Origin: Pseudomonas rubra
GTDB taxonomy: Bacteria; Pseudomonadota; Gammaproteobacteria; Pseudomonadales; Pseudomonadaceae
Direction: 5' to 3'
Length of the DNA: 46,154 nt
Assembly (NCBI RefSeq): GCF_028656935.1
Contig: NZ_JAMDGZ010000005.1
Span: forward strand, 1-46,154
Both the position numbers and the translations under genes were made by a program. Positions within the stretch are counted from its first letter, which is position 1. Each line of letters opens with the position of its first letter. This document shows positions 27,658 through 36,745 of the stretch, piece after piece. The notes beneath the pieces were generated by a model, which saw only the letters and a list, made by a program, of their open reading frames with translations, was not told where the DNA came from and ran no database searches.

Positions 27658-28428
27658 ATGTCGTCGGCCATGCTTGACCACGTCATTGCCCAGGTGCTGA
27701 GCTTGCAGGTACGCCTGTTGGCCTGCCAGGCGCGCCTGGCTGCCGATACCGACAGCGAGGCGCTGCACGACCTGCGTATCGGTGTGCGGCGCTTGCGCAG
27801 CCTGCTGCGGCCGCTGCGCGAACTGCCCGGGGTCGAACAACTGGAAGCCGCTGCTCAGGCGCTGGGCAGCTTGACCACACCGCTGCGTGACCGTGAGGTA
27901 CTGGCTGCGCAGTTGCTCGAGCGTCGGCAACTGGCGGCGGCACAAGCACGCCTGGCTCATCGCACGCAGACCTTCGCCCGTGTTGCCGCCAGTGCTGAGC
28001 TTGCGCGCCTGCTGGCCATCGTCGACGCCTTCCCGGTGTTCCTGCGGGCGGCGCAGCGCCAAGGGCTGATGCGCCGTTTGCAGCAGCGCATCGACAAACG
28101 CCTGGTAAAGCAGTGCCAGCAATTGCGTCAGGCCCTCGACGATCCCGCCCACGACCGCCATCGCCTGCGCCTGCTGATCAAGCGCGAACGCTACGGTGCC
28201 GAAGCCTACCCGCAACTGCGCCACTGCAACCTGCGCCAGCAAAAGGCCCTCAAGCGCGCCCAGGGTGACCTGGGCGACTGGCACGACCTGTTGCAGTGGT
28301 TGTTGCAAGCCGAACAGCAAAGCGACCTGGCGCCCTGCGTCAGCCATTGGCAAGCGCAGTTGGCCATTGCCGAACAACGCGCCGATGCCACGCTCGATGA
28401 CCTGCAGCGACAGCTTGCGCAGCGATAA
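27658..28428 (+). CDS. CHAD-domain protein
   Basis: 256 residues, almost entirely one CHAD domain: two helical repeats with conserved His and basic residues (HDLRIGVRRLRSLLRPLRE near 37-55 and RHRLRLLIKRERYGAE near 175-190, plus LGDWHDLLQW). CHAD domains bind inorganic polyphosphate. Here the domain stands alone; there is no CYTH triphosphatase domain and no ppk gene nearby. A role in polyphosphate granules or phosphate storage is inference. ATG 27658 has AGGAG upstream (27647-27651). Confidence 0.9.
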   Translation: MSSAMLDHVIAQVLSLQVRLLACQARLAADTDSEALHDLRIGVRRLRSLLRPLRELPGVEQLEAAAQALGSLTTPLRDREVLAAQLLERRQLAAAQARLAHRTQTFARVAASAELARLLAIVDAFPVFLRAAQRQGLMRRLQQRIDKRLVKQCQQLRQALDDPAHDRHRLRLLIKRERYGAEAYPQLRHCNLRQQKALKRAQGDLGDWHDLLQWLLQAEQQSDLAPCVSHWQAQLAIAEQRADATLDDLQRQLAQR

Positions 28429-28509
28429 CCCGCTGAAATGGCCGAAATGCGTGCTGTAGACCGCTTGCTGGCTGGTTAAGATCGGTTTTTTCAGCGCGCT
28501 GAGGTTGGC

Positions 28510-29310
28510 ATGAATTTCTCGCAATTGCTCACGGCGGTCCGCCAGCATCCCCAGGCCGTTACCATTGATTCCAGCTGGGCTCAGGGCCGTGCCTGTTTTG
28601 GCGGGCTGATGGCGGCCCTGTTGTATGAGGCCATGCTGGCAAAGACCTCGCCAGGGCGGCCGGTGCGCTCCCTGGCGATTACCTTCGTTGGCCCGGCCGA
28701 ACCCGAGGTGCCGATCAGTTTTGAAGTGGAGTTGTTGCGCGAGGGCAAGGCGGTCAGTTCGTTGCTCGGCCGAGCCACTCAGAACGGCCAGGTGGTGACC
28801 CTGATCCAGGGCAGTTTCGGCGCCGGTCGCGATTCGTCGATCGATGTTCCGGCCTTGTCGGCCTTCGAAATGAAAAGCCTGCAGGAGGCTGCCCCCGAGC
28901 TGCCTTACATCAAGGGGGTAACCCCCGAGTTCATGCGTCATCTGGCCCTGCGCTGGGCGGTGGGTGGTTTGCCATTTAGCAACACGCCTTCACGCAGCAT
29001 GGGCGGCTGGGTGCGCCTGCGTGGCGACGTCAAGGATGAACCGGTCAGCGAAGCACACCTGCTGGCCCTGGTCGATGCCTGGCCGCCGACCTTGCTGCCA
29101 TACCTGGCCAAACCGGCTGCGGGTAGCACCCTGACCTGGACCATTGAATTCGTTCAGCCGGTCGCGAGCCTGAGCACCCACGACTGGTGCCGCTACTGTG
29201 CGCAGATCGACCATGCCCGCGATGGCTACGGCCATGCCTCGGCCGCCCTGTGGACGGCTTCGGGTGAACTGCTGGCGATCAGCCGGCAGACGGTGACTGT
29301 GTTCGCTTAA
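28510..29310 (+). CDS. Acyl-CoA thioesterase (TesB-like double hotdog)
   Basis: 266 residues in two hotdog folds. Family marks are the N-terminal GRACFGGLMAALLYEAM, the first-strand SLAITFVGPAEP, and the second-half ALVDAWPPTLLP, which carries the acidic active-site residue. It should hydrolyse acyl-CoA esters in the cytoplasm; the chain-length preference is not evident. Its stop overlaps by 4 bp the stop of the convergent Mpo1-like gene. Confidence 0.9.
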   Translation: MNFSQLLTAVRQHPQAVTIDSSWAQGRACFGGLMAALLYEAMLAKTSPGRPVRSLAITFVGPAEPEVPISFEVELLREGKAVSSLLGRATQNGQVVTLIQGSFGAGRDSSIDVPALSAFEMKSLQEAAPELPYIKGVTPEFMRHLALRWAVGGLPFSNTPSRSMGGWVRLRGDVKDEPVSEAHLLALVDAWPPTLLPYLAKPAAGSTLTWTIEFVQPVASLSTHDWCRYCAQIDHARDGYGHASAALWTASGELLAISRQTVTVFA

Positions 29311-29669
29311 TGGCGATGGCGCTCACGCCAGGCTCGCCACCAGGCGCCGCTGAGGACAAAGCGCGGAAAGGTGATGAACTGTTCGACCAGCAGGCGGCCG
29401 ACAGCATCTTTACGGTTGGCGAAGGGTTCGGGTTGTTCGGCTTCCAGGCGATGACCCTGGCGCTGCAAGCCGAGCCCGGCGACCAGGGCGATGATGCCGA
29501 CTGCCAGTTGCCCCAGGTCCAGTGAGAACAGCCCGGATAGCACCAGCAACACGCCGAGGATGAACAGCGGCACGGCAATCAGGTGCAGCACCAGGTTGGT
29601 CGGGTTGCGGTGGTTGTGGTGGTAGCCGCGCCATTGCCAGGCCGGCAGGTTGGGCAAGCGTTTGCTCAT
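29307..29669 (-). CDS. Mpo1-like (DUF962) membrane protein
   Basis: 120 residues from ATG 29669 (GAGG 9 nt upstream). The motif YHHNHRNPTNLVLHLIAVP (about 16-34) fits the Mpo1-like family, whose yeast member is an iron-dependent 2-hydroxy fatty-acid dioxygenase; the His cluster would bind the metal. Two hydrophobic helices follow (about 30-50 and 55-72), then a basic cytoplasmic tail. Shorter than most members (about 150-190), so activity is uncertain. The downstream overlap with the thioesterase stop is convergent. Confidence 0.8.
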   Translation of the reverse strand: MSKRLPNLPAWQWRGYHHNHRNPTNLVLHLIAVPLFILGVLLVLSGLFSLDLGQLAVGIIALVAGLGLQRQGHRLEAEQPEPFANRKDAVGRLLVEQFITFPRFVLSGAWWRAWRERHRH

Positions 29670-29706
29670 GACAACATTCCTCAGGGGCTTGCCTGAAGAA
29701 TAGTGC

Positions 29707-29724
29707 GGCCCCGTTGAAGGGGCC
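29707..29724. other. GC hairpin after the chemoreceptor gene
   Basis: ggcccc / ggggcc with loop gttgaa lies 22 nt beyond the receptor stop on the minus strand. Without a clear T-run it is only a weak terminator candidate. Confidence 0.4.
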
Positions 29725-29745
29725 AATCGAGGGCGGCTATGACGC

Positions 29746-31224
29746 TTATAGCTTGAGCTGGCCGATGGCTTTGTTCAGCTCGCCGGCCAGGGTGGCCAGT
29801 TCGCTGCTGGTGGTTGCCGAGTCGACGGTCTGCTGCACGGTCTCTTCGGTCACATCGCGAATGCTCACCACTGCCCGGTTCATTTCCTCGGCTACATGGC
29901 TCTGCTGCTCGGCGGCCACGGCAATCTGCGTATTGCTTTCACGCATTTGCGCCACCGCGCCGGTGATTTCCGCCAGGGCGGCGCCGGCTTCCTGGGCCTG
30001 CTGGACACAATCGTCGGCCTTGAACGAGCTTTCCTGCATGAAGTCCACTGCGTCGCGGGTACCGGCTTGCAGGGCCGAGACCATGGTGGTGATTTCGTCG
30101 GTGGAGGCCTGCACCCGTTTGGCCAGGTTGCGCACTTCGTCAGCGACCACGGCAAAACCACGGCCCAGGTCGCCGGCGCGGGCGGCCTCGATGGCAGCGT
30201 TGAGCGCCAGCAGGTTGGTCTGTTCGGCAATGCTGTGAATCACCCCGACCACGCCGTTGATCTTCTGGCTGTCTTCGGCCAGCTGGCGGATCATTTCGGC
30301 GGTCTGTTGTACGCCGCTGGACAGCCCGGCGATCGAGGTCTGCACCCGGCTGACCACTTCCTGGCCGCTGCCGGCCAAGGTGTCGGCGCTTTGCGACAGG
30401 TCACGGGTGGCGCCGGCGTGCTGGGCAATGTGGTAGACCGTGGCGGTCATCTCGTTAATGGCGGTGGCGGCCTGGTCGGTTTCGCTCTGCTGGCCGAGCA
30501 TGCCGTGGCGCACCTCGTTCATGCTCGCGGCCAGGCGCGCAGCGCCGGAATCCAGCTGCGCGGCGGTGCGCGCCACGGTGTTGACCACCCGGTGGTAGGT
30601 GGTCTGCATGGCGTTGAAGGCGCTGGCCATCTGTCCGACTTCATCGCCGCAGGCCAGGGGGACGCGGGCCGACAGGTCGCCGGTCTTTTCCACGTGGAGC
30701 ATTACATCCTTGAGGGTGTTGAGCTGGCTGAGCAGGAAGCGGATCAACAGTTGCGAGGCGCAGAGCATCGCCAGCATCAGGATCAGCACGCACACGGCAT
30801 AGTTGGTGAAGCGATCGGTGAACACCTGAACCAGGCTGGGGGACGGCGCGAGCACGGCAATTTGCTGGCCACCGCGGCTGATGACCTGGGCGCCGGTCAG
30901 CGGGTTTTCACCCAGCGCCGGCAAGCCTTCGAGTTCGACCCAGCCCTTGGCCGTGGCCAGCGCATCCAGGCTGCGCCCTTCGAACTGCGGCGCCTGGCCG
31001 GGGCTGTAGCTCAGCCACAGGGCATTGCTCGGCAGGGCTTGGCCGTCTGGCCAGGCCGCGAGTAACTGCGCCTCGGCCTGGGCTTTGCTTTGCGCACTCT
31101 GGGCTCGGGCCTGCTGCTCCAGGTGCACCGCGTAGAGCACCAGGAACAAGGTGGTGACGAAGGCGACCGCGTTGACGGCCCAGAACTTGTACTTCAGGGA
31201 GATATTGCTAAGCCAGGCACCCAT
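29746..31224 (-). CDS. Methyl-accepting chemotaxis protein, small periplasmic sensor
   Basis: 492 residues from ATG 31224 ([20 protein letters not shown]); an upstream ATG at 31260 in the same frame cannot be excluded. Order: TM1 (about 10-30), a short periplasmic region (about 35-155) without a known Cache or four-helix fold, TM2 (about 160-185), HAMP (about 186-240), and a signalling bundle with [20 protein letters not shown]. The sensor contains many Trp/Pro turns and no recognised ligand motif. Single gene; unlike the dCache receptor at 416, its ligand cannot be guessed. Confidence 0.93.
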   Translation of the reverse strand: MGAWLSNISLKYKFWAVNAVAFVTTLFLVLYAVHLEQQARAQSAQSKAQAEAQLLAAWPDGQALPSNALWLSYSPGQAPQFEGRSLDALATAKGWVELEGLPALGENPLTGAQVISRGGQQIAVLAPSPSLVQVFTDRFTNYAVCVLILMLAMLCASQLLIRFLLSQLNTLKDVMLHVEKTGDLSARVPLACGDEVGQMASAFNAMQTTYHRVVNTVARTAAQLDSGAARLAASMNEVRHGMLGQQSETDQAATAINEMTATVYHIAQHAGATRDLSQSADTLAGSGQEVVSRVQTSIAGLSSGVQQTAEMIRQLAEDSQKINGVVGVIHSIAEQTNLLALNAAIEAARAGDLGRGFAVVADEVRNLAKRVQASTDEITTMVSALQAGTRDAVDFMQESSFKADDCVQQAQEAGAALAEITGAVAQMRESNTQIAVAAEQQSHVAEEMNRAVVSIRDVTEETVQQTVDSATTSSELATLAGELNKAIGQLKL

Positions 31225-31310
31225 GGTAGGTCTTCTCTGATTGAGCGGAAACATTATTGGCAAGGTGCCATCATTGTGCCGACTCAATCATCAAGACTTT
31301 TTGATATGCG

Positions 31311-32117
31311 TCAAATAATCGCGGGCAGGTTAAAGAAGGCGCGGGCGGCAGCCGTGCTGTGGGCTGCCAACTGCTCGGCACTTTCGTTGCGGTGCAGCGC
31401 CACCTCGCGCAGTACCTCGGTGAGAAAGGCCGGTTCGTTGCGCCCGCTTTTCGGCTTGGGTCGCAGGCTGCGTGGCAGCAGGTAGGGCGCATCGCTTTCG
31501 AGCATCAGGCGGCCCTGGGGGATGCTGCTGACCAGCGGGTGCAGGTGGGTGCCGCGGCGTTCGTCGCAGATCCAGCCGGTGATGCCGATGTGCAGGTCCA
31601 GGTCGAGGTAGGCGAACAGCGCCGCCCGTTCGCCGGTAAAGCAGTGCACCACCGCCGCCGGCAAGCGATCGCGAAAGTCCTTGAGGATCGCCAGCAGACG
31701 TTCGCTGGCATCGCGCTCGTGGAGGAACACCGGCATCTGCAGTTCCACCGCCAGGGCCAGTTGTTCTTCCAGGGCTTTTTCCTGCTGCGGGCGCGGTGAG
31801 AAATCGCGGTTGAAGTCCAGCCCGCATTCACCCACGGCACGCACCCGCGGTTGCTCCAGCAAGGCGCGCAGTTGCCGGTTGCTGTCTGTGGACCAATGGC
31901 TGGCGTCGTGGGGGTGAACACCGGCGGTGCTGAACAGGCGCTGGGCGCTTTCATCGAGCTGCAGGCACAGTTCCAGGGCGTGTTCGCTGCCCGCAAGGCT
32001 GGTGCCGGTGACCATCATCTGCACCACGCCTGCCGCCTCGGCGCGTTCGACAATGGCCTGGTGTTTGTCGGCAAAACTTGGGTTGGTCAGATTGACGCCG
32101 ATGTCGATGAGTTGCAT
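31311..32117 (-). CDS. TatD-family metal-dependent hydrolase
   Basis: 268-residue TIM-barrel nuclease of the amidohydrolase superfamily. Metal ligands appear in order: the opening [11 protein letters not shown] (instead of DTHxH), the [11 protein letters not shown] strand with the Glu, [15 protein letters not shown] and the late Asp in [10 protein letters not shown]. Length is normal. TatD proteins degrade DNA and help repair or quality control. GAGG lies upstream of ATG 32117. The first His pair is replaced by the N-rich opening, as in E. coli TatD itself (DIGVNLTSSQF). Confidence 0.93.
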   Translation of the reverse strand: MQLIDIGVNLTNPSFADKHQAIVERAEAAGVVQMMVTGTSLAGSEHALELCLQLDESAQRLFSTAGVHPHDASHWSTDSNRQLRALLEQPRVRAVGECGLDFNRDFSPRPQQEKALEEQLALAVELQMPVFLHERDASERLLAILKDFRDRLPAAVVHCFTGERAALFAYLDLDLHIGITGWICDERRGTHLHPLVSSIPQGRLMLESDAPYLLPRSLRPKPKSGRNEPAFLTEVLREVALHRNESAEQLAAHSTAAARAFFNLPAII

Positions 32118-32221
32118 GGTGCTACCTCAGGCCGGGGGCCGGCCAGCATAACAAAGCTTCAAGAAAATCGATAAAGCCAAGAACTTCAACGAGTTGTCGT
32201 GGTCTTTTGCGGTCAATTGTC

Positions 32222-33700
32222 ATGGAACGACTGCAAACTATGGCGCCAACCCCACACGCGCGGACCTCGCAACGGATGACCCGAGCGCTGTTTTTGTTGA
32301 TCGTGCTGAGCCTCTCGCTGCTGATCGCAGGGCCGGTCAGCGCGCGCCTGGCCGGGCCGCAACAGGCCGTGCCCAAGACCCAGGTGCGCGACCTTGCGCA
32401 GATTCGCAGCAGTCGGGTACTTAAAGTCCTGGTCAACCAGAGCCGCAACAGCTCCGGTGAAGTCAAGGGCGAGCCGGTCGGGGTCGAGTACCACCGCTTG
32501 CGCGCCTTCGAGCACTACCTCAATGCTCGCGCCCGTGACGGCGAGCAGATCCGCCTGAAAATCATCCCGCGTGCCAAAGAACAATTGCTGGCCGCCTTGC
32601 AACGCGGTGAAGCCGACCTGGTTGCGCCTGGTGAGCTGGTCGACCCTACCTCGACCCGTGGCCTAAGCGCCAGCGACCCGGTGGTCGACAAAGTGCCTCT
32701 GGTGCTGGTCGGGCGCAAGGGCGAACGCAGCTTCCAGCGCGTCGAACAATTGTCCGGGCGGACCTTGGCCCTGACCAGTTCGAGTGCCGCCGGCGATACC
32801 CTGCATGAGATCAATCAGAAACTGGCCTTGCGCAAGCTGGCGCCGATCACGGTCGAGTGGGTCGACCCGAGCCTGGCGGTGGAAGATGTGCTGGAGATGG
32901 TCCAGGCCGGGATCTTCCACCTGACGGTGGTCGAACAGCCGATTGCCGAGCGTTGGGCCAAGGTCATGCCCAAGCTGCGGGTTGATCGCAAATTGCAGGT
33001 CGCCAGCCCCGAGGCCATGCGCTGGTACGTGCGCCGCGAGGCAGTGATGCTGCACGCCAGTGTCGATCGCTTTCTTCAGGGCTACCAGGCGCCGGCCAAC
33101 CAGGATGCGGCGTTCGAACGGATCTACCGGCGTTTGTACCGGGTCCACAACCCGCTGGCGCGCACTGACCGCAAGCGCCTGGAGGCCCTGCGTCCGGTGC
33201 TGCAGCGCCACGCCAGCGAACAGAAGATCGATTGGCTGAACCTGGCGGCCGTGGCGTTCAAGGAGTCAGCATTGAACCCGACGGCGCGCGGTGCAGGTGG
33301 CGCCCACGGGTTGATGCAGATTACCCCCAGTGCCGCTCAGCGGGTGGGGGTGAGCAATATTGCCAATGTCGATGGCAATGTTCAGGCCAGCGCCAGGTAC
33401 ATGGCGCTGATCCGGCGCAAGTTCTTCTCCAGCAACCAGCTCAACGAGCGCGAGCGCATGGCCTTCACCCTGGCGGCCTACAACCTTGGCCCTGAGCGGG
33501 TCCAGGCCATGCGCGCCGAAGCGCGGCGGCGTGGGCTCAATGGCAACCAGTGGTTCTTCCAGACCGAGCGAATTGCCATGGAGCAGGTGGGCATGGGGCC
33601 GGTCAGCTATGTGAACAGCGTCAACAAGTACTACCTGGCCTTTGACCGCGAACGTGAATCGCTGGAGCCGAAGGGTGGCAAAGGGGTGGGGCGAAAATAA
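32222..33700 (+). CDS. MltF-type membrane-bound lytic transglycosylase
   Basis: 492 residues from ATG 32222. The start is uncertain: ATG 32240 and 32276 are also in frame, none with a good ribosome-binding site, and 32276 gives the cleanest signal peptide (MTRALFLLIVLSLSLLIAGP). After it come a solute-binding-protein-like domain (about 70-295) and a Slt70-family lytic transglycosylase domain (about 335-480) with the catalytic Glu in FKESALNP (about 348), GAHGLMQI and AAYNLGPERV. It cleaves the glycan strands of peptidoglycan in the periplasm. Upstream divergent neighbour is the TatD gene. Confidence 0.92.
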   Translation: MERLQTMAPTPHARTSQRMTRALFLLIVLSLSLLIAGPVSARLAGPQQAVPKTQVRDLAQIRSSRVLKVLVNQSRNSSGEVKGEPVGVEYHRLRAFEHYLNARARDGEQIRLKIIPRAKEQLLAALQRGEADLVAPGELVDPTSTRGLSASDPVVDKVPLVLVGRKGERSFQRVEQLSGRTLALTSSSAAGDTLHEINQKLALRKLAPITVEWVDPSLAVEDVLEMVQAGIFHLTVVEQPIAERWAKVMPKLRVDRKLQVASPEAMRWYVRREAVMLHASVDRFLQGYQAPANQDAAFERIYRRLYRVHNPLARTDRKRLEALRPVLQRHASEQKIDWLNLAAVAFKESALNPTARGAGGAHGLMQITPSAAQRVGVSNIANVDGNVQASARYMALIRRKFFSSNQLNERERMAFTLAAYNLGPERVQAMRAEARRRGLNGNQWFFQTERIAMEQVGMGPVSYVNSVNKYYLAFDRERESLEPKGGKGVGRK

Positions 33701-33804
33701 TCGAATAAATCGATTTTAATGCCGCAAATATTGCGATTTTAACATCTGTTAATTTGATTAATATGGCGCCCAACACCACACATCACACCCTTTAAGGAAG
33801 ATCC

Positions 33805-34242
33805 ATGAACAACAACACCTTCAACGCTGTATTCGCCAGCCGTGCCGGTTGGGGCCTGAGCATCATCCGTATTCTGGTCGGGATCATTTTCATGGCGCAC
33901 GGTGCGCAGAAACTCTTCGGTCTGTTTGGCGGCGGTGGCCTGGCCGGTACCGCGCAGTTCATGGAAAGCCTTGGCCTGGCGCCTGGCCTGCTGATGGCGC
34001 TGTTGTCCGGCGGTACCGAGTTCTTTGGCGGCCTGGCCCTGGTAATCGGTTTGCTGGTGCGGCCAGCGGCGCTGGCACTGACCGTGACGCTGATCGTGGC
34101 GATTTTCTCGGTGCATATCGGCAATGGCTTGTTCATGGCCAACAATGGCTATGAGTTTGCCCTGGCGTTGCTGGCGGGGACCTTGGCGGTGTTGGTCGAG
34201 GGGGCCGGGCGGGGGTCGTTGGATCGGTTGATTGCTCGCTGA
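33805..34242 (+). CDS. DoxX-family membrane protein
   Basis: 145 residues with four membrane helices (about 15-38, 55-75, 78-98, 105-130) and the DoxX opening GLSIIRILVGIIFMAHGAQK. DoxX proteins are linked to redox/quinone functions at the inner membrane, but this member's partner is unknown. AAGGAAG lies upstream of ATG 33805. The 100 bp before it are very AT-rich for this genome (aataaatcgattttaatgcc and similar), which suggests a strong promoter. Confidence 0.92.
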   Translation: MNNNTFNAVFASRAGWGLSIIRILVGIIFMAHGAQKLFGLFGGGGLAGTAQFMESLGLAPGLLMALLSGGTEFFGGLALVIGLLVRPAALALTVTLIVAIFSVHIGNGLFMANNGYEFALALLAGTLAVLVEGAGRGSLDRLIAR

Positions 34243-34260
34243 AGTCGACGTTGATCTGGA

Positions 34261-34360
34261 GTGGGAGCGGCGATGCGGCGACCCGACTTGCCCCGCGATA
34301 GCGTTCTGTCTGCCAGATCGCATCGCGGGGCAAGTCGGGTCGTCGCACCGCCGCTCCCAC
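34261..34360. repeat. Convergent REP pair (BIME-like)
   Basis: Two 39-nt arms (34261-34299 and 34322-34360) are inverted copies with two mismatches; they start gtgggagcggcgatgcggcg and its complement. The 22-nt centre is gcgttctgtctgccagatcgc-like. It would form a long stem-loop at the 3' end of the DoxX transcript and could stop or stabilise it. The left arm matches the single element at 275-310. Confidence 0.85.
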
Positions 34361-34402
34361 CGTTTGATGTCCGATTGCAGTGGTTTTTTCGTCCCCGGGC
34401 CG

Positions 34403-34432
34403 TTGACATTCCACTCGCAGCTTCTCTAGGAT
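34403..34432 (+). promoter_or_regulatory. Sigma70-type promoter
   Basis: TTGACA (34403-34408), 18-nt spacer, TAGGAT (34427-34432). It predicts a transcript start at about 34438-34441, right at the base of the first stem of the structured leader. Confidence 0.65.
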
Positions 34433-34439
34433 GCTGACT

Positions 34440-34572
34440 TGCGCCGATTTAAACAGCTACTTGCGGGGCGCAGGGTTACCTCTTTGGAGGTTTCACCAAA
34501 TACCGCTAAAACGCTGGTTCGGTGACGCCTCCCACCGCAGCCCAGCGGGTTTTGCGAGGCGGAGATTTAACC
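34440..34572 (+). ncRNA. Structured 5' leader, possible cis-regulatory RNA
   Basis: From the predicted transcript start to the ATG at 34573 there are about 130 nt with several stems: gcgcc/ggcgc (34441-34445 with 34467-34471); acctc/gaggt (34478-34482 with 34487-34491), which competes with tttgg/ccaaa (34484-34488 with 34496-34500); and cgcctc/gaggcg (34526-34531 with 34556-34561) enclosing ccgc/gcgg (34535-34538 with 34545-34548). The last stem ends at the ribosome-binding site ggag (34561-34564). Alternative pairings plus occlusion of the ribosome site are riboswitch-like. I do not recognise a known class; the reading is inference. Confidence 0.45.
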
Positions 34573-34881
34573 ATGAGTTGTCCACGTTCCAGCGTTTGCC
34601 TGACCCCGTTGCCCGCCAGCCAAGGCACGCGCACGCCGCGTATTCTTCTAGGCGGCAGCCACCAGCCAACCCTCCTGCGTTACCTCGACGGTTGGCCACG
34701 TCGTAACAGTCGCAACAGCGCCTTCCTTATCCAGTTTGCCGATCCCCGTGATTCGCTTGGCCAGTTCGCCAACGACCGTTTCGACCTTGCCGTGATTCAG
34801 GCGCCCAACGCCCTGGACGCCGCCGAAGTCATCGGCCACCTGACCCGCGTCGCCCGCCAGGGTCTGATTACCCGGGCTTGA
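34573..34881 (+). CDS. Short uncharacterised protein, possibly truncated DUF6231-like
   Basis: 102 residues from ATG 34573, whose ribosome site (GGAG 34561-34564) belongs to the structured leader; the earlier ATG at 34522 would put the start inside the leader stem. Visible parts are TPRILLGGSHQPTLLRYLDG and LAVIQAPNALDAAEVIGHLTRVARQGL, a Rossmann-like pattern. As I remember, DUF6231 proteins of pseudomonads share this start but run about 60 residues further to a Trp-rich C-terminus. Here a TGA follows at once and the DUF3422 gene ends 18 bp on, so this may be a shortened copy. No catalytic residues are recognised. Confidence 0.65.
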   Translation: MSCPRSSVCLTPLPASQGTRTPRILLGGSHQPTLLRYLDGWPRRNSRNSAFLIQFADPRDSLGQFANDRFDLAVIQAPNALDAAEVIGHLTRVARQGLITRA

Positions 34882-34899
34882 GCGGCGCAGGGCCGGGCC

Positions 34900-36117
34900 T
34901 CAGTGGGCCTTGGCTTTTCTGATCCGCAGCAGGATCACCAGCATGATCAACAACACCAGCGGTGCCATGCCCAGCAGTGCCTCACGGGGCGAGAGCGGTG
35001 CGCCGAGGGTGTGCAGGCCGGCATAGAGCAGTTTGAACAGGCTCAGCAGGTAGTAGCTGATGGCGATGATCGACAGGCCTTCCACGGCCCGCTGGATCTT
35101 GATCTGGGTGTCGGCGCGGGCGTTGAGGCTGCGCAGGATTTCGGCGTTCTGCTCCTCCATCTCGACCTGCACCCGTGCCTGTAGCAGGTCACCCAGGTTG
35201 GCCACGCTTTCGGCCAGGTGTTCCAGACGCTGTTCGGTGGCCGCGCAGTAGCGCACGGTGGGCTTGAAGCGCCGCTCGATGAACACACCCAGACGCTGGC
35301 AATCGCCGACATGGCTTTCGCGCAGTTCGCCCAGGCGCTCGAACACCAGTTGCGCGTAGGCCTGGGTGGCGCTGAAGCGATGACGGTGCTGCACCGTACT
35401 GCCGACCACCTGGCGCGACAGCTGGGCGATGTCGGCCAGCAGGGCCTTGGCATTGCCGCCATCACTGCTGACATTGCGTTGCGACAAATTCACCAACGTA
35501 CGGTCGTAGGCATCCAATTGCGGGCCGAGGGCCTTGGCGGAGGTCAACGACAATGACGCCATCATCCGGTAGGTCTCGATCTCCAGCAGGCGGCGGATCA
35601 TTCGCCCCTGGCGGTAGGCATTGAGCTTGTGGTTGATGAACAGGAAACGGTTGGTGCCATCTTCGGTCAGGCGAAAATCACTCCACACCACCGCATCGCC
35701 GCCGCCCACGCAAGAGCCGCTGGGGTCTTTGAAACCATAACGGCTCAGGTCAAGATCCTCGGCATCGCGCACCAGCACCTGCACCGCATTAATCATCTGC
35801 TTGCGGTAAGGCTCGACCCCTGTAGCCAGGGCGGAGGGCAGGGTGGTCCAGTTCAGCGCGCCGCTGGCAGTGGGTACCACCAGCGTCAGGGTGAAAAATT
35901 CGGCATGGCGCTCCCATTTGAACGGATGGCCGTCCAGCTGGGTGATGCCCTGTGCGGCATCGGCCTCGAAGGCGCCTGGGCAGCAGCGCTGCAGCAGGGC
36001 ATTGCAATCGGCATCGGTGCCGAGAAACGCCAGGTGGAAAACATGCGCTGGCTCGTCGAAGTACAGCGACGGGCGGGCGTGCAGCTCGTTGTGCAGGGCA
36101 GTGCGTTGGGCGTGCAT
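34900..36117 (-). CDS. DUF3422-family membrane protein
   Basis: 405 residues. The N-terminal ALHNELHARPSLYFDEPAHV is diagnostic of DUF3422, a proteobacterial family of unknown function. The middle is a large soluble region; a coiled-coil-like segment (about 275-330, EQRLEHLAESVANLGDLLQA) precedes two membrane helices at the C-terminus (about 340-362 and 380-400), ending in a basic tail RIRKAKAH. Topology suggests a cytoplasmic body anchored at the inner membrane. Convergent with the short gene before it and separated by 151 bp from greB. Confidence 0.88.
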   Translation of the reverse strand: MHAQRTALHNELHARPSLYFDEPAHVFHLAFLGTDADCNALLQRCCPGAFEADAAQGITQLDGHPFKWERHAEFFTLTLVVPTASGALNWTTLPSALATGVEPYRKQMINAVQVLVRDAEDLDLSRYGFKDPSGSCVGGGDAVVWSDFRLTEDGTNRFLFINHKLNAYRQGRMIRRLLEIETYRMMASLSLTSAKALGPQLDAYDRTLVNLSQRNVSSDGGNAKALLADIAQLSRQVVGSTVQHRHRFSATQAYAQLVFERLGELRESHVGDCQRLGVFIERRFKPTVRYCAATEQRLEHLAESVANLGDLLQARVQVEMEEQNAEILRSLNARADTQIKIQRAVEGLSIIAISYYLLSLFKLLYAGLHTLGAPLSPREALLGMAPLVLLIMLVILLRIRKAKAH

Positions 36118-36268
36118 GCGGGGCGGACCGTATTGTTGTGGTTGTCTGCGGTTTCCCTTTGGGACTGGTGCTGGCAGGCACGAGTCACGTGCAGTTGCAC
36201 AGCAAAGCGCCAGGGTTGATGATCAGGCCCTGCAAGCCATCCTGTCAGTCTGCAAGCGAGAATTTTTG

Positions 36269-36745
36269 TTGAGTACGCAAATCATCACGAAGGAAGGTCA
36301 CGAGGCGCTCAAACAGGAGCTGGACCATCTGTGGCGGGTAAAGCGTCCCGATACCACCCAGAAAGTCACCTGGGCCGCTTCCTTGGGCGATCGCAGTGAA
36401 AACGCCGACTACCAGTACAACAAGAAGCTGCTGCGCGAAATCGATCGCCGCGTGCGCTACCTGCGCAAGCGTCTGGAAGACATGCGCGTGGTGGAGTATG
36501 CGCCGGAGCAGGAAGGCCGGGTGTTCTTTGGCGCCTGGGTCGAGATCGAGAACGAGGAGGGTGAGACCAAGCGCTTTCGTATCGTCGGCTACGACGAGAT
36601 CTACGGGCGCATGGACTACATCTCGATCGACTCGCCCATGGCCCGCGCCTTGCTGAAAAAAGAGATCGGCGATGAAGTCATCGTCCAGACCCCTTCTGGC
36701 GAAATGTGCTGGTGGGTCAACGCGATCGACTACGTCAAACCCTGA
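36269..36745 (+). CDS. greB: GreB transcript cleavage factor
   Basis: 158 residues read from TTG 36269, because the family start (MSTQIITKEGHEALKQELDH) has no in-frame ATG near it and GCGAG lies 8 nt upstream. The N-terminal coiled coil carries the acidic tip (SLGDRSENADYQYNK) that enters the RNA polymerase secondary channel and triggers cleavage of backtracked RNA; the C-terminal FKBP-like domain follows (GYDEIYGRMDYISIDSPMAR). An ORF reading far upstream (35843) crosses the DUF3422 gene antisense and is not real. Ends 1 nt before the stop codon of the convergent ABC permease gene. Confidence 0.93.
   Translation: MSTQIITKEGHEALKQELDHLWRVKRPDTTQKVTWAASLGDRSENADYQYNKKLLREIDRRVRYLRKRLEDMRVVEYAPEQEGRVFFGAWVEIENEEGETKRFRIVGYDEIYGRMDYISIDSPMARALLKKEIGDEVIVQTPSGEMCWWVNAIDYVKP

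Noticed and set aside
35843..36268. 142-codon N-terminal extension of greB
   Set aside because: It crosses the DUF3422 gene antisense; GreB homology starts only at the TTG 36269.
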